The notes: a model not told the origin generated them from the letters alone. A stretch of 64,000 bases of DNA from Acanthopleura granulata (GCA_016165875.1 JABBOT010000004.1:11020765-11084764), one strand, 5' to 3'; numbered from the stretch's first letter, positions 27,026 through 41,627 are shown. Made by a program: numbers and translations.

Positions 27026-30000
27026 CTGCATGAGCATACAACTGCCGTCGAGTTCTAATTATGGACTTTTCTAGACACATTTTCACTCTGTCGGTGACTA
27101 AGGATTTCTTCGCTTTTACGCCCTACTTACGATTGAACTACTTTGACTAATTTATTGATTTACAAAATATTCTACAGTGCCATGAATCACACGAGTTAGC
27201 GGGATAAAAATCTACATGAACGTTCAAGATCCGAGATTTCTTTTTGGAATTGTTTGGTCTGCCGCTTTGCGAGTATGAATGGCGACAGGTTATGAATTCA
27301 ACCGTTATTTAGGCTTACATTTGAGAGAGCCGATCTCGCACTCATGTTAAACACCTGGGAAAGTGGAGAAATACGCCCGCATCTTCCCGTGTTAGTCGCT
27401 GTTGTTTCTGTGATCGGTAACTGAGCCTCCCTCTTGCAGGTGCGTGTAAGTCTGGAAATTGTTAAACAGCCTGTTTGTTTATCCACAGCGCTCATGGCTC
27501 CTTGTAGACTTCTGCCTGCCAATGTCGACAAGAAATGTTGGCACGCCACAAAACGGATGGAATTCGTATCTAAACCCATGGACCTGTCAAAAAAGCGAAA
27601 TCGAAATCACTTGATATTCTTATGAAGTTTGGGCCCCCCCCCCAAAAAAAATAGAACAAACGTAATTTGTCATTAAGCAGCTTTAATTGTACACCGGGTA
27701 TATTGTCTCATTAACTTATATTTAATCACAAATCCAAAAATTTATGGTTTCGGATACATGTTGAAGCAAATGACTTTGCGACATCTGGGAGTAAATTGCA
27801 GGTCTAGTTAAAGGACAGAACCTTGGAGGCTGACAAACACTGATGCGGTCAAATACAGTTTTTGCTTGATTTTATCTTGTCGTGGCGTCGAGCTTTTAAT
27901 AAAGTCTTGTCCCGGTGCATCTTGAGTCTGCTTCAACCGGAAGTAAAACAGTGCTGTGAAAAAGCTGATTTTAGTTCTGAAATTGGACACGAGCCTCTTC
28001 GGGGAGAATGTTATAGAGTCTGTCTTGGAGGAGGTCGCCAGTTTAAGAATGCCTGGTCGCTCTCGATGTCGCTTCCATCTTCGATTCCGATGATTGTCTC
28101 TCTTACTAACTGAATTGATCCTGACGCCTTTGTTTAAATAAATGAGTTATATGACCATGAATTTAGGTTGAGAAATTCAACTTTATAATGGTAAAGGGTT
28201 AAAGAAATTGATTTAAAACTGTGAAAGACTTTATTCATCACCATGACGTCTTGTTTGACCAAGGAATATAACTCAAGTTTATGAAAACAACTTTTGCATC
28301 ACAAAAACAGAGCAACTCACGACGAACACAATGCTATATAAGAATGTGCTCCCTCTTCTGAACAAAGTTGGCATGTCAGAAAGCCGCGTGCCTGTTAAAT
28401 AAACAATGGAGCTCATGAATTGAACTATTTTGCTAAGTGTATCTAACTTCATGATGCGTAAAGGTCAGGAAAACCATTGCAAATTTCTCAATGTTCATGT
28501 CTTTCATAGAATTCAATATACTGAACTTTTTGGGAGTTGTGTGCACTTTCTTGATCTTCAGATCTGGGAACACATAGACCAATCCAAACCATTCGTCTTA
28601 CCGAGATTCTGTCAATACATATAACTAAGGGTTTTGTCTCATTGTAGAATCCATCCCCGAAATGTACCCATTTTATTTAATATGTGTTCAGTGGGGAGTT
28701 TGGTACGGCGAGAAGGCCTATCTGATGATCTATAATCCCCTTATCGTGTCCACAATGGGCGCCCAACGCTCCCTGAGACCGCCTTGATGAAAACTATCAC
28801 TTATTATTTATATAAGTAATGATAGACTCTTATTCGAAAATTGGATTCACTTCTCTCCGTGAAAGAATCGACTCGTCTGACCAGCTCATCTATTTTCTCT
28901 CGCTGAGAGTGTTGCTTAATCCCCTGTTTTATTGAATGAGTCCAGATAAAAGTCTTTGGAGTTGAAAGTTGGGTCACCATCCCTCGGCGTCTTTATCCTT
29001 TAGGCACACTCCTCCGAACTCGGATAAAACTCACTTTGAAGAACTAAGAAAAAACAGTGGTAAATTGCATTTTGGTTCTGCTCTCAATGAGCTAAATTAA
29101 GCCAGTACTGTGACGCCATTGGTGGAACCAGTGGGAGCTGGGTGCCATGTCCCTTAGGTCGGAAATGGAGCAATTTCAGAGAAAAGATGTTCGAATAACA
29201 TCTGAGATTTTCTTTTCTTGTGCTCTGCCTCTTTTATTAAAGATCATCCTAAGGGATCCCTTGGAATGGTTTACAGGGATCTGGAGATGGACAAGATTCA
29301 AAGTAAAACAGATCTAAAGAATGGCTTGAGCGCAGAAAAGTCTCTCGAAACAGCCGCCTTGATTTCCCATGTCTGGAAAACATAGGGGATAGAAAATGCC
29401 AATTATCCAGCCACCTTCCTTTAATTTCAATGAAAATAGAACACAGTGGGACAATTTAGCTACTAATTCCTTTAATTAACCCCTGTCTGCCTCTACTTTA
29501 CGAAGTGTAAGTAAACCAAAACCCCTGGACATCTATTCTTCCTACCCAAAACTTTCTGACAACGCCAATTCAGATGGATGTTCAACTACAGGGGCAATGT
29601 GTTTGTGTCAGCTTTTAAAATTAATTAACTATTATCTATAATCTATCAATTCATATTTATGCGGTGTAATATGTGTGAGTCCATTTTTGCGAGAGTCTGT
29701 CATTATTTTAATGATATGTGTTTTAATTGCTTGCGCTTTTGCTATGTATATGGACACACAAATCTTGCCCGAACGTTTCAATACAGCGTTAATTGGCAGT
29801 AATCATAAACCAGTATAATCGTTTAGAATTAATTGACGTTAAAATCACTGCATTTGTTTTGGCTAATGCTGCATTGTGCCATAGTGGCGTCTAATTTGTC
29901 ACTTTATGAAGATCTACGCAAACATTTATACATTTACATTCAACCTCATAACTGAAGTAAATGGCGATTTTCAATTGCTACGTGTACTTGTGACTGATTA

Positions 30001-33000
30001 TTACACTACCATCGCTGCTAGTCTTTTACATTTCTACATCTATGCTTTATATATGATACATGCACATACAAAAAGTGATACCTTATTAAGATGTTGTACA
30101 ACTATGGGCCTGTTCAAGCACTTTTTCATGTACTTTTTCATAATGCAGGCCCTATTCTCATCGTTCACTGATTTAAGGTTTCACGATCAACAGACATCTG
30201 TCTGAGTAGAACTTAAATCATCTTCTTTTAACGAACTTTGGTATGCTGTTGAAGACTGGAACTTGTAAAATCAATGAACATCGGCATTAGATGTTTAAAA
30301 GCTTTGCAGATTACATGTAGTTAACAGCCTATGTCACCATTGGCCTATATACATGTGTAATAAATGGCAAATATACAGCATGTGTTATTATCACTGAGTT
30401 TGTGTCATTCAATCATTACTGTGTTTCTGCTCTTGATATTGCATGGTTAATGGCTTCATTTGTATAATTGTTCCGTTTGTAAACGTATGGAGTTTGAAAA
30501 TTTTGGTGGATACATGTACCTGATACACCTATTAGTTCAATTATGATACCACAAGTCACTGAACTTATTGTTGAACATATTTGTACAATATAAAGTAGGC
30601 CTACCACAGCTTAGAAAGGAAAACCAGAGCAGCAACGAGAGTGTGATATAGTTCGAAAATGGACGCACGTTACTGGGAAAATCCGGCCTCTTGTACATTT
30701 ATCTCAGTTAAGGTTTTATTCTAACTCTTCATGTTTAAGAAGTAACAATTTAAATAACCCACTAGCACCATGACTCAAGTAGAATTAGGTTCCGCTATAA
30801 GAAAATGCTGCGATGTTCTGGGCTATTGAAGATCTGATATACTTAGAAATAATCCTCTAGTAAAATTGATATTGTATCTGTAGTGTTCGGTGGGAATGGG
30901 ACAAAAGTAAGGCATCGTGAATATTGTACGCTACACAGGTTATTGAGTATTGGCCGTTGTTTTGGATAGAAACGGCGACATACATGTATATGTGTGTATA
31001 CACAGGGCGCATATGCTGATAAAGGCTCGCCTCCTGCTGTGTCGGCCTTCAATGCCACATTTTCTCTGGCCGAACGGTAAAACAATCTAGAATGTCTTTC
31101 CCCAGTCGGTAGCCATATGTACCGAGTAGAAGAAGGTGTTTATATCTTTTTGTACGCCTTTCCATGCAGGAGGATGAGGTGGGGATTCTAACAGCGGCTT
31201 CCAGAGCCGGAAGATTTCCTCCCAGAAACCGACAGCTGCATGGGGCCGGCGGATCAACGCTCGCTGTTAGGCATGCACAGGCCCCGTTGAATGCTGCCAT
31301 TGTAGCGCCAACCAAGACGCGAGCCCTTAGACTGCATGGACGTTTCTGGAACTAGGATTATTTTTCAGTGGCATATGTTCTAAAGCCATGTAGAGCTATT
31401 GAATGTCTTGGTGGCTTTAAATCTCGTGGGATTAGAAAGCCGTTAAAAAGTCTGACGATTGCTTCCTGGCAATTATTGTCAGAATACATACCCAACGAAC
31501 CTCGCCTCATCGACACTTAACACTCAATCGTAACAGGACAGAACCCTAATGCTCCCTCGAATATCCATTGCCCACTTAACCCGACTTTCATCAAAGATCG
31601 TAGTGTGAGACAACACGGCCTAAACCGGTTTGTGACATTTAGAAACCTATAAGGTTCCTTTGCGTCACTCTCTATCCTTTCTCAGTATAGGCCTAGTGAA
31701 TGTCCACGAAGTAGCCTATAAAGATTTCTTAATGGTAACAAAAACTACCTGTATCGTTATTATATTTAATAAAACTTTTTTCATGTTCTTAGATAACTTC
31801 TTTGTAAACACAAATGCATAGGTTTAGATATGCTTGATCAAGAATGCGAAGTTCCCTCCATATTTGAGGGATTAGTGTGGAATGTGACATTTTAATCTGG
31901 TCCCCCTCTGGTAGCCCCAAATTGCCACATGTCTCGTCTGGAAGCGGTCCACACCAAAACCTGGAAGAGATTTCAAACCGCCAAGGTTGGGAAAAAGTAA
32001 ACATCCAACCAGTTGGGAAATCGAACAAACCCGCATCCACAAGTCGACAGGTTTCGCAGAATTGATGTCTTTCGCCTGAGAAAACTGACACGTATGGTAT
32101 ATAAAAACTCGATGTGAGGCTATATATAAGTATGTATATGTGTGGAGACCTAGCGAGGAGTGAACGTGGGATATTCTGAAGAATGCCGCGCTAAATGCCT
32201 AGTAATCGACTCGGTCTTAATCGCAAAAGGGATGAATGCTCCTTTGGAGGAAAGGTTATCACAAGGTGTTTGCTCCGACTTGAATTAACATTCTCGTCTC
32301 AGTTGCAATCTATATAGCTGGACCTGTCGCACTCTTGGCATTAATTTTTTACACCTTTAATTGTAAGCAAGCAAAATGTGAGATCTGCTAAGACCAATAA
32401 CTAGTCGGCCACCAATACTAATTATTCGGTTGTATTTATTCGTTTAGTAAATCTCCGGGGTGTCTCTGTAGTCACGCTTTTCGAGCTTCTTTTACGTCTG
32501 TTCTGCATGCAAGACAAGCTCCACATGAAGATGGACACAAACCATTTGTTTTATTTTACTATTCATGTTACACTTTATAGCATTTGGAGTAATAAATATG
32601 CATAATTATGGCAATGCAAATTCGTATTTAATGTTCCATGCAAAGCAATTTTATAAATGCAAAGTGTAATAATACAGTGTCTTTCCGAAACATTCGTTGA
32701 GCTTGTCTCCTATCATCTTAAGAGGTGAACTAAAGAACTGATGTTTATATGGGAGATATCAAAGTTCTGAAGTACATATATTTAATTTTTCTCTGCAAAA
32801 TAATTCAAGAGATCATTGCTTCGATGGTTGATTAAATCTACATTTGACTCAACTCCTTTCGAATAAATACATGCTGTCTGCGGAAATTTCGAAACAGCTT
32901 TTCTATCGCTAGCAAAGAATGGGACCCATCATTGGACGGAATGCTGAAAAAAAAATTTTGAATTCAGTTGAATTTTACAGAGGTAATACATTTTTTTTTT

Positions 33001-36000
33001 CATTATTCTTTCTTCGAACTCTATTGAGTCGGATTCTATCCGAATCAACATAGCCAAGGGAAATTCTTTTAGTATTGAGGAGAAATGACTGGGCTTACTG
33101 TCAACACGTTGATAATAGTGTGAGTTGATGGGAACACAGTAAGCCGACGAGGGCTGCGGGCCCGGCTTGAGTGCCGTCTGGTTGACTAACATGAATGTAA
33201 TCCCGATCTAATCACCTCCGTGTATGCCCACTTGCCGACCACTCTCAACACAGATTTGCCAAACTTCGCAATGGATATGTTTTTGATATGGGTTTTCTGT
33301 GGCTATGCTTCTCCGGACGCTCGCCTGATTAACGGTGAATCATATCACGCCTTAATAGCGTGACTGCATTCCGTCCGATTCAATAGACGAAAGAAAAGGT
33401 TATGGATCCATCAAGGACCCGTGCAGTTTGGAATTTCATCCCGGGGATAAATTGCGTTGCGCTATTACTTTCCGTTTTGTCACCGGTTACGTAAAGTAGG
33501 TTTCGCGGACAGTTGCTCGCGGAGTTTCTCTCTACTCACACTATCCGCTCAGGTCGGCTTATAGACGGGTTTTCGTTTAAATATTTCGCTTCGTTTCAAG
33601 AACCTGTCAGAAAACCATGGCAACCGCTTTTTTCCTTGAGTTTTCTGGAAGGCGAAAATGCTGATCGGCGTTCGTGTCCTCACACCACTTATTAGGATTC
33701 ATTAGATTATCCTGGTGCAAAAAATCGATTTGAGAGGCGAACGGGAAGAAGAACTAACAATGGACAAGATGCTGGAATTCGCTTTACTCCGCAACCGTAA
33801 CCGTTAACTAGAATTGATTTTAAAAGATGCCAGCACACTCCTCGAGCTTCGGCAAAACACAGATCACCACGGGACATCACTCCGAGACGAGAAATACCCA
33901 ACATAATAAAACTTGGCCTCCTCAGTTCTGTACGAGGACATATAACCATCCACAACCAATTAAGCAACACTGTGTCCTACAGTTTCGTGTCCTGTAAAGA
34001 AGCTTTGGATTTTCTGAATATCATGCATCATTTAAGATTTCTCATTAAGCAAAATTGGTTGATATTGGTGTCTGCTTTTTGGTTTTATGATATTTTTTTA
34101 GAATACTTGCCTTTTGGATATCAATGAATTGACAATAAAAGGTGTATAACAGATTTGCTTTTTAATTTCAACATATGTAAAATTCCTAGGCAGGTGGATA
34201 TTAGAAATTATTTACAAATTATTGATCAGGGAAAAAGGAGTATCGAGGTGCAATAAGCAGAACAGTAAGAACATGCCAAGTATGGCCTGTTGGGTTCAAT
34301 AAAAATTGCCCTTATTGATACTGACAGTTAAAACTTGAGTTTCTATATCGTATTCAAAAGCTGTCCAATAAAGAGTGTTGTTGTATTATTGTGTCTCTAA
34401 ATATATGATCTGAGGACACGCTCCACGGCTGATAATATGCTTGTCACAACGGGTGTTTCGGAACATGATTCTGCAGGTGCCGAGGTCCATTGGTCAGTTA
34501 ATGAACACCTTTGTGTGATTTGATCAGTTGTCAGTGATCAATCGTCTTCTGCTATTCGCTTAAGGTTTTGTGTAGGAAAACAAAGATAAATTGTCAAGAA
34601 TGCGCAGTTTCTGTCTGGCTTGGTTACCTCATTGTTGGAATTCAACGGCGCTAAAGAATACACGTCCGAAGTAGTGTTATTTTTGTTGTCATCCTTAAAG
34701 GTCGACGCCAATAGTTTTCTTGTCCGCCAAAACCTCATGGGACAACTATCTTTCAGGTTCCACTTTCAATGTTGAACGATGAATACCATTCTTCTTCAAA
34801 TTTCATGTTTCTGTTACTTCTCATCCATCTCAATTGACAATATCACAGAAATCAGTTTTCATTTTCCGTATAAAGAGATATTATTTTTTACTTTAGCTGT
34901 GTAAAAAGATATAACGTGAATATATGCGCACGATTGTAGCAAGTGAGTTGAGTTGCCGGATTATGCACAACAAAGTCAGTTTTTCATGAAATCAGTTTTA
35001 CGTCACATCGCCAGGCATGTGATTAAGATATCTGTTGTCCCGGTCTGGATTTGAGTGCCTCAAATACAACTAAGAACCCAGTGTCACCCTCGCAGCATAC
35101 ATGTCAATTAACAGTACAATGAATAAAACGGTCGCACATGTAAAGGGAAAAAACTCCGTCTCTTCCTCAATGAATTCTTTGGCTTAGAAAAAAGTCTCTA
35201 TAGGCCGTAAGTCTGCATGGCGGTTGACCTTTGCAAATCTGTCGGCTTCGTTATGAACGTCGGTCTAAGTGACGGCATGGAAGGTTTCGCAGAGCACCGC
35301 TAAAACAGGAAGACAAACAGTCTCGATCGAAAAGTAAAGAGAGAAGAAAATTGCTTTGGACGCTTTTGACGTAAACAACTTCTCTTGTATTAATCGAAGT
35401 CGTTAAAATTCACACTGATTCTTCTTCGACGGCACCTGGCAGATTTTTTTTTTAAATTAAGCTGTCCTAGAAAAAGCTTTTCTAAATGCGTGAAAATTTT
35501 GTCTCCCTTGTTTGTCGTGATTCATTGACTTCACCACCTTAACTTAAGTGATCAGACTTTTCGGCAGAGGTTCTCTGCAAGCCATGTGCTTGCATTTTAG
35601 GTGTTGTTTGCCGAAGAAAGCGAGCGCTGGTCGTGATTAGAAAAGGAAATAGACTCTTGCGCAAGATACCGGCCTTGGCTGTTTAAATTGTTTTCTAAGA
35701 GGTGTGGTAGATAAAGTGGACACCTGCGCGTAAATACAGGCCCCGGCATAGGGTTTGCTTTCGGGTTATTTACAAGCTATTCACTGTATACGTTCTGTAA
35801 ACAGAATAAAATCCAGTCATAAAAAGTATAATTTCTTCCAGAAGGGCACCCGTAGTTGGCTCATTTGAAATTCATCGAAGGTGTTCGGCGTAACAACGAA
35901 AGAGCAACTTCCCACGTTAGCCATTGAGTATAAACAAACATCATTTTCTGTGCCTATGCAAATGACTGTTTAATCGGTGACTTTTCGTCAGGTGCTTGTT

Positions 36001-39000
36001 TGCGCTGGTCAGCAATTGTCCGGCAAGAAGGCTGAGTTCTCTCCGGGGCTGAATGGTCAGCTCGAATATTTGTACAATAGCCGTTAAAATGAAATAATAG
36101 AAGCCCCAATGATGCATGACGAGTCACAACTAAATTTAAGCAATTGTTTGCCTTCTCCTCAGTGTATCCTTGTTCGAACCAATCTTTTCTTTTTCTATTG
36201 AGGTATACCTTTTAACGTCAGCACACGTTCGCGTAAGGTGTAACAATTAGGGATGCAGGTGTGGTTCTTTTGTTAAAGGTGCAAGTGCCTATTTTTACCC
36301 TCCCGAGGGTCATGATGCATCCAACAAGATTAAACACTTGTACAAATGAGGTGTTTTCTTCTGCTACAGGAAATGCGCATGTGAAGGTTTGTTTGCTGTC
36401 GCAAACCCACGAACAGAAAAGTGAATCAAACTTCACACATACCTGGCAGGAAATCGACACCTATAAGGCAATTACACGGATGAATGATCTCAATTCATTA
36501 ACCGAACCTTTGTAGCTTTGAACCTATATGGGTGTAAAATCCAAATGTTATCCTAGACTGGTGGAAGGGAGATAACCGAAAATAGTGCACATTCCACCAC
36601 ACACAGTGCATGGGACAGGTGCCCTCTGGAATCTGGAGGAGCCTATCGGTTTCAGCAGCCGTCACCAACAGCTGATCAACCGTCCAGGAACTCTTTAAAT
36701 GAGGTTGTTTAAATAAAACTCTTCATCAAGCCGATCATTCAGAGGTTGATCCCCGCTATAACATTCCTTCATTGGGAAGAGAATTGAACGCGAGACGTGT
36801 CGGTTTTGATTGATTTGTCCTCGGTCGTCCGATAACCGATTCTGAGCTTTGGGACCTTCCGCTTGGTTACGATGGTCGGGGTTATTGCAATAGATAGTAA
36901 TCCATTGCTCCTGACAGGCCATTCCGGTAGCACCCGTTCCACCGTTATGACCGCGGCTTAGTCACGGTTGGCAATGGCTATCTTAGTCATTTTCTGGATT
37001 AATGAGCGTTGGGACAGCTGTGGCCCCGAGGCAATGACCACTTCGTCGTCCCCTTGTCACCACAAACCCTTCATTGACCATACATCACTGCCCCCAGAAT
37101 ACACCGCCTGTGACCTCAACACCGAGATTTAAGAATTTAACCAATCTCTCAACTTCATTTAATATAATAGTTATTTCTCCGTCGGCTGTTCATCTGTCCA
37201 TTCTCCCACAGTGAATCACATCCAAGTAATTGTCGCTCCTAAGTCGGTTTTGACCCATCTTAATGGGAACATGTGTGACTGGCTTTGCCGATACAGTGAT
37301 ATGCACAAATCTGAACATTTCGGCTTATCACCAACCTTGCAGAACTTACGTGTGTTCGCAGTAGGACGGTTCCTCTATAGTTCGGCGTTCATCCGAATAT
37401 GGCTTTAATATGCCATGTTTAACTTACATTAAACTGTACAACCCATTTCCTGAAAGTGTAATATTAGGCCTACTACATTTCATAAACTATAGTTTCTTAG
37501 TTCCTAAACAATTCAATGTGTATACGTTTATAAGTTGTAAGATGGGGGGCTCATTCCCACTACATGATTACATGCAACACTGCAAACAATACTGAAGTCA
37601 GGGAAGAACTGCATATGCACTGGGGATAAAGTTATATTACATGCCCCTATATAGTGTGACAATAGAGTGAATTAGCCTGTATATAAACTGGGTGTGTATC
37701 AGTACAGTCTTATTGATGTTAAATTCCAAAAGATTTGAGGGATTCCTGCCAGGACTAAATATTATGCCCTGTGGGTGGCATGAGGCACATTGATCAATAT
37801 TCGATAGTCGAATGACCTAAACAAGTTTCTGAGACATAATATATTATCCTGTTGGTAGAATTCTTTTTTAACGAAAATTGTTTTAAGACACTCTTCAAAT
37901 TAAATTTGCTCTTTAATGTTGAATTCAGTGTATATGCATACAAGCGTGTAATGTCTCGCAATTCACGCATGCGTATAGTATACAGGTAATTCCCTCCATC
38001 AATGAGGCATGTTTTACTGAGTATGTAATGTGAACCCTTCTTGAATGTATGGCTCTTAGGTGTAGGTGTATTAGTGAATGATTTATTCGACCATTAATTT
38101 ACAGTCTTAATTAAACCATCCGAATCAATCGATCGATCCATACATTATTTCACTTGGCCTGGTGCAATCGATTATGAACTGTATATTCTATACATTCATC
38201 ATTCACTGAAAGCTATTGAGTACGCATAGTCAGTTCAGGATGTTATTAAACTGTACTTGTTGGTGAACTTATGTAAAAACATTGCGTATAAATGTATATA
38301 TGATCCTTTACAGACGAATCATCCTAACGCAGCACTGGTCGCTCCAAAACACCTGCATGCCCAGGCCAGCTACGCGTCCGCTACTTGATTTCGTCCGCCC
38401 TCTGGGCAGATCTTCACCTTCCCCATTACGCTCGTCTGTCAGAGCAAACATGTAACTTCCGATAATGCGAGAACCAATTCTTTCCTTAGTTTACAGAGCC
38501 GGAAGGTAAAATCTAGGCTCATCTTTTTGTTCTGCCGGGAGCTTTGCTAATTTCTCATTTTCCCACCTCTATGAGCTGCTCTTTCATTTCCTTTCTGCTT
38601 GCCATATTACAGGTTTTATTGAATGTCTTTAGCGGTGGAGTGAGGCAAAGTAGATTTGACAGATGATGAAACAAAGTTAAGCCTGGTTGCACGTTCTGTA
38701 AGACCACATGCAAGGAGCTCCAGGATACTCGGCTCTCTGCTGGAACAGCCGCCCTGAGTCTCTCCTTCGCCCAGCCCATGTACCACAGCCTCACACTCTT
38801 TGCCCCAAGCTATTGACTAAGCTTCTGTTTGTCAATTAACAAGTGATTCACTCTGTGCAAATTAGAGGACCAAATTTATATCGATCTTCTCTTACCCTAT
38901 ATAGATAGGGACGATTTCCTTGCGCTATAGTTTCTGAATGACAAGTGAGGTTCGTCTTAGACTGTGATAATAGATGCAAATGAAGCCGTCATCCTTGTTT

Positions 39001-39968
39001 GTGTCAGTTGTTCACATTTTTCACCCTGCAAACGTTAATTATGCCCTACACAACAATATTTTTGTCCGCCATACTTTCCTTCGTAAGAGAGGTATACATG
39101 TACCTCCATTCAGGGAGCGGTATAAATTACTGTGATTTCTTAAGTTCCCAATCATTTCTGATATGTGGTGCGCAGTTATGGATATGTGACCGGTGAAGTT
39201 TACAGTTAAAGTAAAAAACAGCTCATGACTGAGGCACTGTTAATTAAAAAGATTATAACATTCTCTCTTGAATGCAAAATCTTGTTTAAATTTGTATGAA
39301 TTCGTTGCTGAATTCTCTTCGTTTGAAGTGTGGAGCATTTAGCCGTCAACTGAGGATCTGAAGGCGCCATTCTTTTAAGCTTATGAAAGACTGACCAATC
39401 TTAGATCTCGGAGATATCAGCTGTGTATATGCCGTGACGTAAATGTTACGAGTTATATTTTAATTATAACAAGTACATGTGTTAACAACATTGCAAACTA
39501 TCCCCAGGCCATTGTGTTGTAGCGGGAGTAAGCTTCTTGATCATTTCATGATATAAGTTTACATATACACTTAACTTTCAAACACAACAATAGCAGCTTA
39601 CGACAGTCTCAGGTGACAAGAGTATTCGGCGCTTGGAACAATTACGTCACAGGTCAGACGTAATCACTGCATCTTAAGCTAGCCGACGGAGCACGGTTAA
39701 ATGTCAATTTCCAGTGTCGTAGTAGCAGTTAAAAAAATGTTTCACAGAAATAAACATAATATTGTCCAACTTTTTTTAACAAACTTAACGTTGAACATGC
39801 ACTTTCTTTCACTTCAAGATATCTTGAAAACAATTTCAAATATCTTGAATTCATTTTAAGGTATTTTAAATATTGCGAAACGGCTTCCCACACATACGAC
39901 ACAGTCGTGACAAACTGTTAATTAACCTATTCATGAACACAGTTCGGCCTACTTTATAGGGATTTCTT
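27026..39968. other. Long non-coding stretch, nothing coding supported
   Basis: No exon chain was found in almost 13 kb. Many open frames of 60-100 codons exist on both strands but lack motifs or credible splice partners. A C-run lies at about 27,632-27,641. Octamer ATGCAAAT sites are at 32,614, 35,956 and 38,974. The stretch could be intergenic regulatory DNA or part of a very large intron. Confidence 0.4.
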
Positions 39969-40395
39969 GGGCCGTGGCCATGTGGTTATGCTGCTTATTT
40001 TTCAATGCCGGGAGACGCAGGTTCAATCCTGGCCGCATGGGCTGGGAATTCGTAGATTCCTCAGTCCGCTCTCACTGTTCGTGGATCCTCACACTGCATG
40101 GTGAACATAAGACGTCGACAACGCGAGTGACCGTCAGTTGCACAGTCTTGCGTTTGTTGATGACTGTACAAGCCCGCCCCCAGTATGTGTGCACGTGTAG
40201 GCCCCCTTACTATGCAAGTGACAAATTCGTCAGTAGGCCTATATTCATGTAGACCATGTAAATAACCTGCCACAGATCGGAGTTTTACCCCGGGGAATTC
40301 CGATTTCTTCCGCCCATATAACCGACCGCCATGGTTTAAGTGAAAACGTAAGTATTAAAAATAAGTTATTAAACAAAAAAATAAATAAATAAAAT
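39969..40395 (+). mobile_element. Long tRNA-derived SINE (~425 bp)
   Basis: The head has an A-box-like TGGCCATGTGGTTATGCTGC and a B box GGTTCAATCC (about 40020-40029). The 3' end reads TTCCGATTTCTTCCGCCCAT, then CGACCGCCATGGTTTAAGTG, and finishes in AAATAAATAAATAAA. The tail is a diverged version of that of the SINE at 25,594 (TTTCCTCCCACC..., GGCCGCC..., TAAGTGAAA). The middle part differs, so the two share a 3' domain but have different heads or bodies. No target-site duplication could be confirmed. Confidence 0.78.
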
Positions 40396-40887
40396 TCATA
40401 TATAATGTAGCTCAATTTATTTACATGATTAATCTGTCGTAGCTAACCTACATTGCAATCGACGTCTATTTAGGGATTAATATCGGAAAATATGTTATAT
40501 CATTTCTTTCAATGGATAATATATTATATCGGTATATAGGAGTAGTTCATTATCGAAACATAATTAGTTCAGTCTACTCCTGCCCTTATTTTAAAGTTAC
40601 AATGAAGTCTTGCAAACAGCTAATAAGAAATAACATTCTTGACTAATGGTGGCTTTCATGCTGTAGGGCCTATGTGTTAGAAGTTATTCTGCGCTGGTCT
40701 TGCAACAGACAGATATACGTAACACTACAGTAACATTCTATTATATCATGTGACTTATCAGAACCACTGGGAAACTTTCGTTGGCATTGATTTATCGATC
40801 ACCCGCCTCACCATGTTACTGATACACAAATGACAGTCTCTCCTTCAGGTTTGGAAAGGAAAGTTCATGTAAAATCTGTTCATGTTC
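40396..40887. other. Non-coding stretch upstream of the hairpin cluster
   Basis: AT-rich sequence with no identified element. A promoter or first exon for the downstream dsRBM-RNase H gene may lie somewhere to the left of 41.9 kb, but none could be pinned down. Confidence 0.35.
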
Positions 40888-40951
40888 ACACTGGACAAGT
40901 CTTACTTAGGATATATAACTTCTTGGTCCATAAGTAAGACTTGTCCAGTGT
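40888..40951. repeat. Perfect 21-bp inverted repeat (hairpin)
   Basis: The arm ACACTGGACAAGTCTTACTT+A at 40888-40908 is the exact reverse complement of 40931-40951, with a 22-nt spacer. Three more pairs (GGA/TCC) can form inside the spacer across one bulged base. Confidence 0.93.
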
Positions 40952-41343
40952 ACTTTCCTCTCAACTCGTAAATGCCATTCAAGCAAGCTGTCCATGTTCG
41001 TTCAATAGATATGACCTTCATAAAAGTCGCATACATGAACACATACATGTACGCTTACAAGTTAAAATACGTAAATGCCTTCTGCTTCGTTCTTTTTCTA
41101 ATACGATTTTTAATATCGACTCTGTTGGTTTGCTTTGTTAAATACGCTCGATTTATGTTGTTAAATACGAGCGAACCATTACAAGTCTATAGTTGATCAA
41201 CAATAATGACAGGAAGAGTTTTTTCCCTTAGTAGAGCACTCTTCGGTATACTGAAAACGAAACCCAAAAATTTAGCGTAAGATTGACTTCAGTGGTAATA
41301 ACATTGATACCGGTACTTTACATTCTGATTCTTATATTGTATC

Positions 41344-41371
41344 GCAGGTCATACTAAACAGTATGACCTGC
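41344..41371. repeat. Perfect 12-bp inverted repeat, 4-nt loop
   Basis: GCAGGTCATACT (41344-41355) and AGTATGACCTGC (41360-41371) are exact reverse complements around AAAC. Confidence 0.93.
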
Positions 41372-41627
41372 CAAAGGTTGCACAACAGATTATGTAACCG
41401 AAATTTTATTCAGCTAGGAGCATTCTTTCATTCTTCTGCGCCTGTTCGGAAAGTGCTGGAGACACCAAGCCCAGACGAAGGTATAGGCGTATAATAAATG
41501 TAGTCTAATGAACGGTATCGGTAGCATATAAATGTCTAATTTATTAGGCTTAAATATGTGGTGACTGTAGTATACAATGGTGTGGGCGGACAACTACTAG
41601 TTCAATTGAATTAAATGTTGAAGTCTG

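Noticed and set aside
40888..40951. Conserved microRNA gene
   Set aside because: The stem is only 21-24 bp with no flanking pairing and no mismatches, unlike a normal pre-miRNA with its lower stem.
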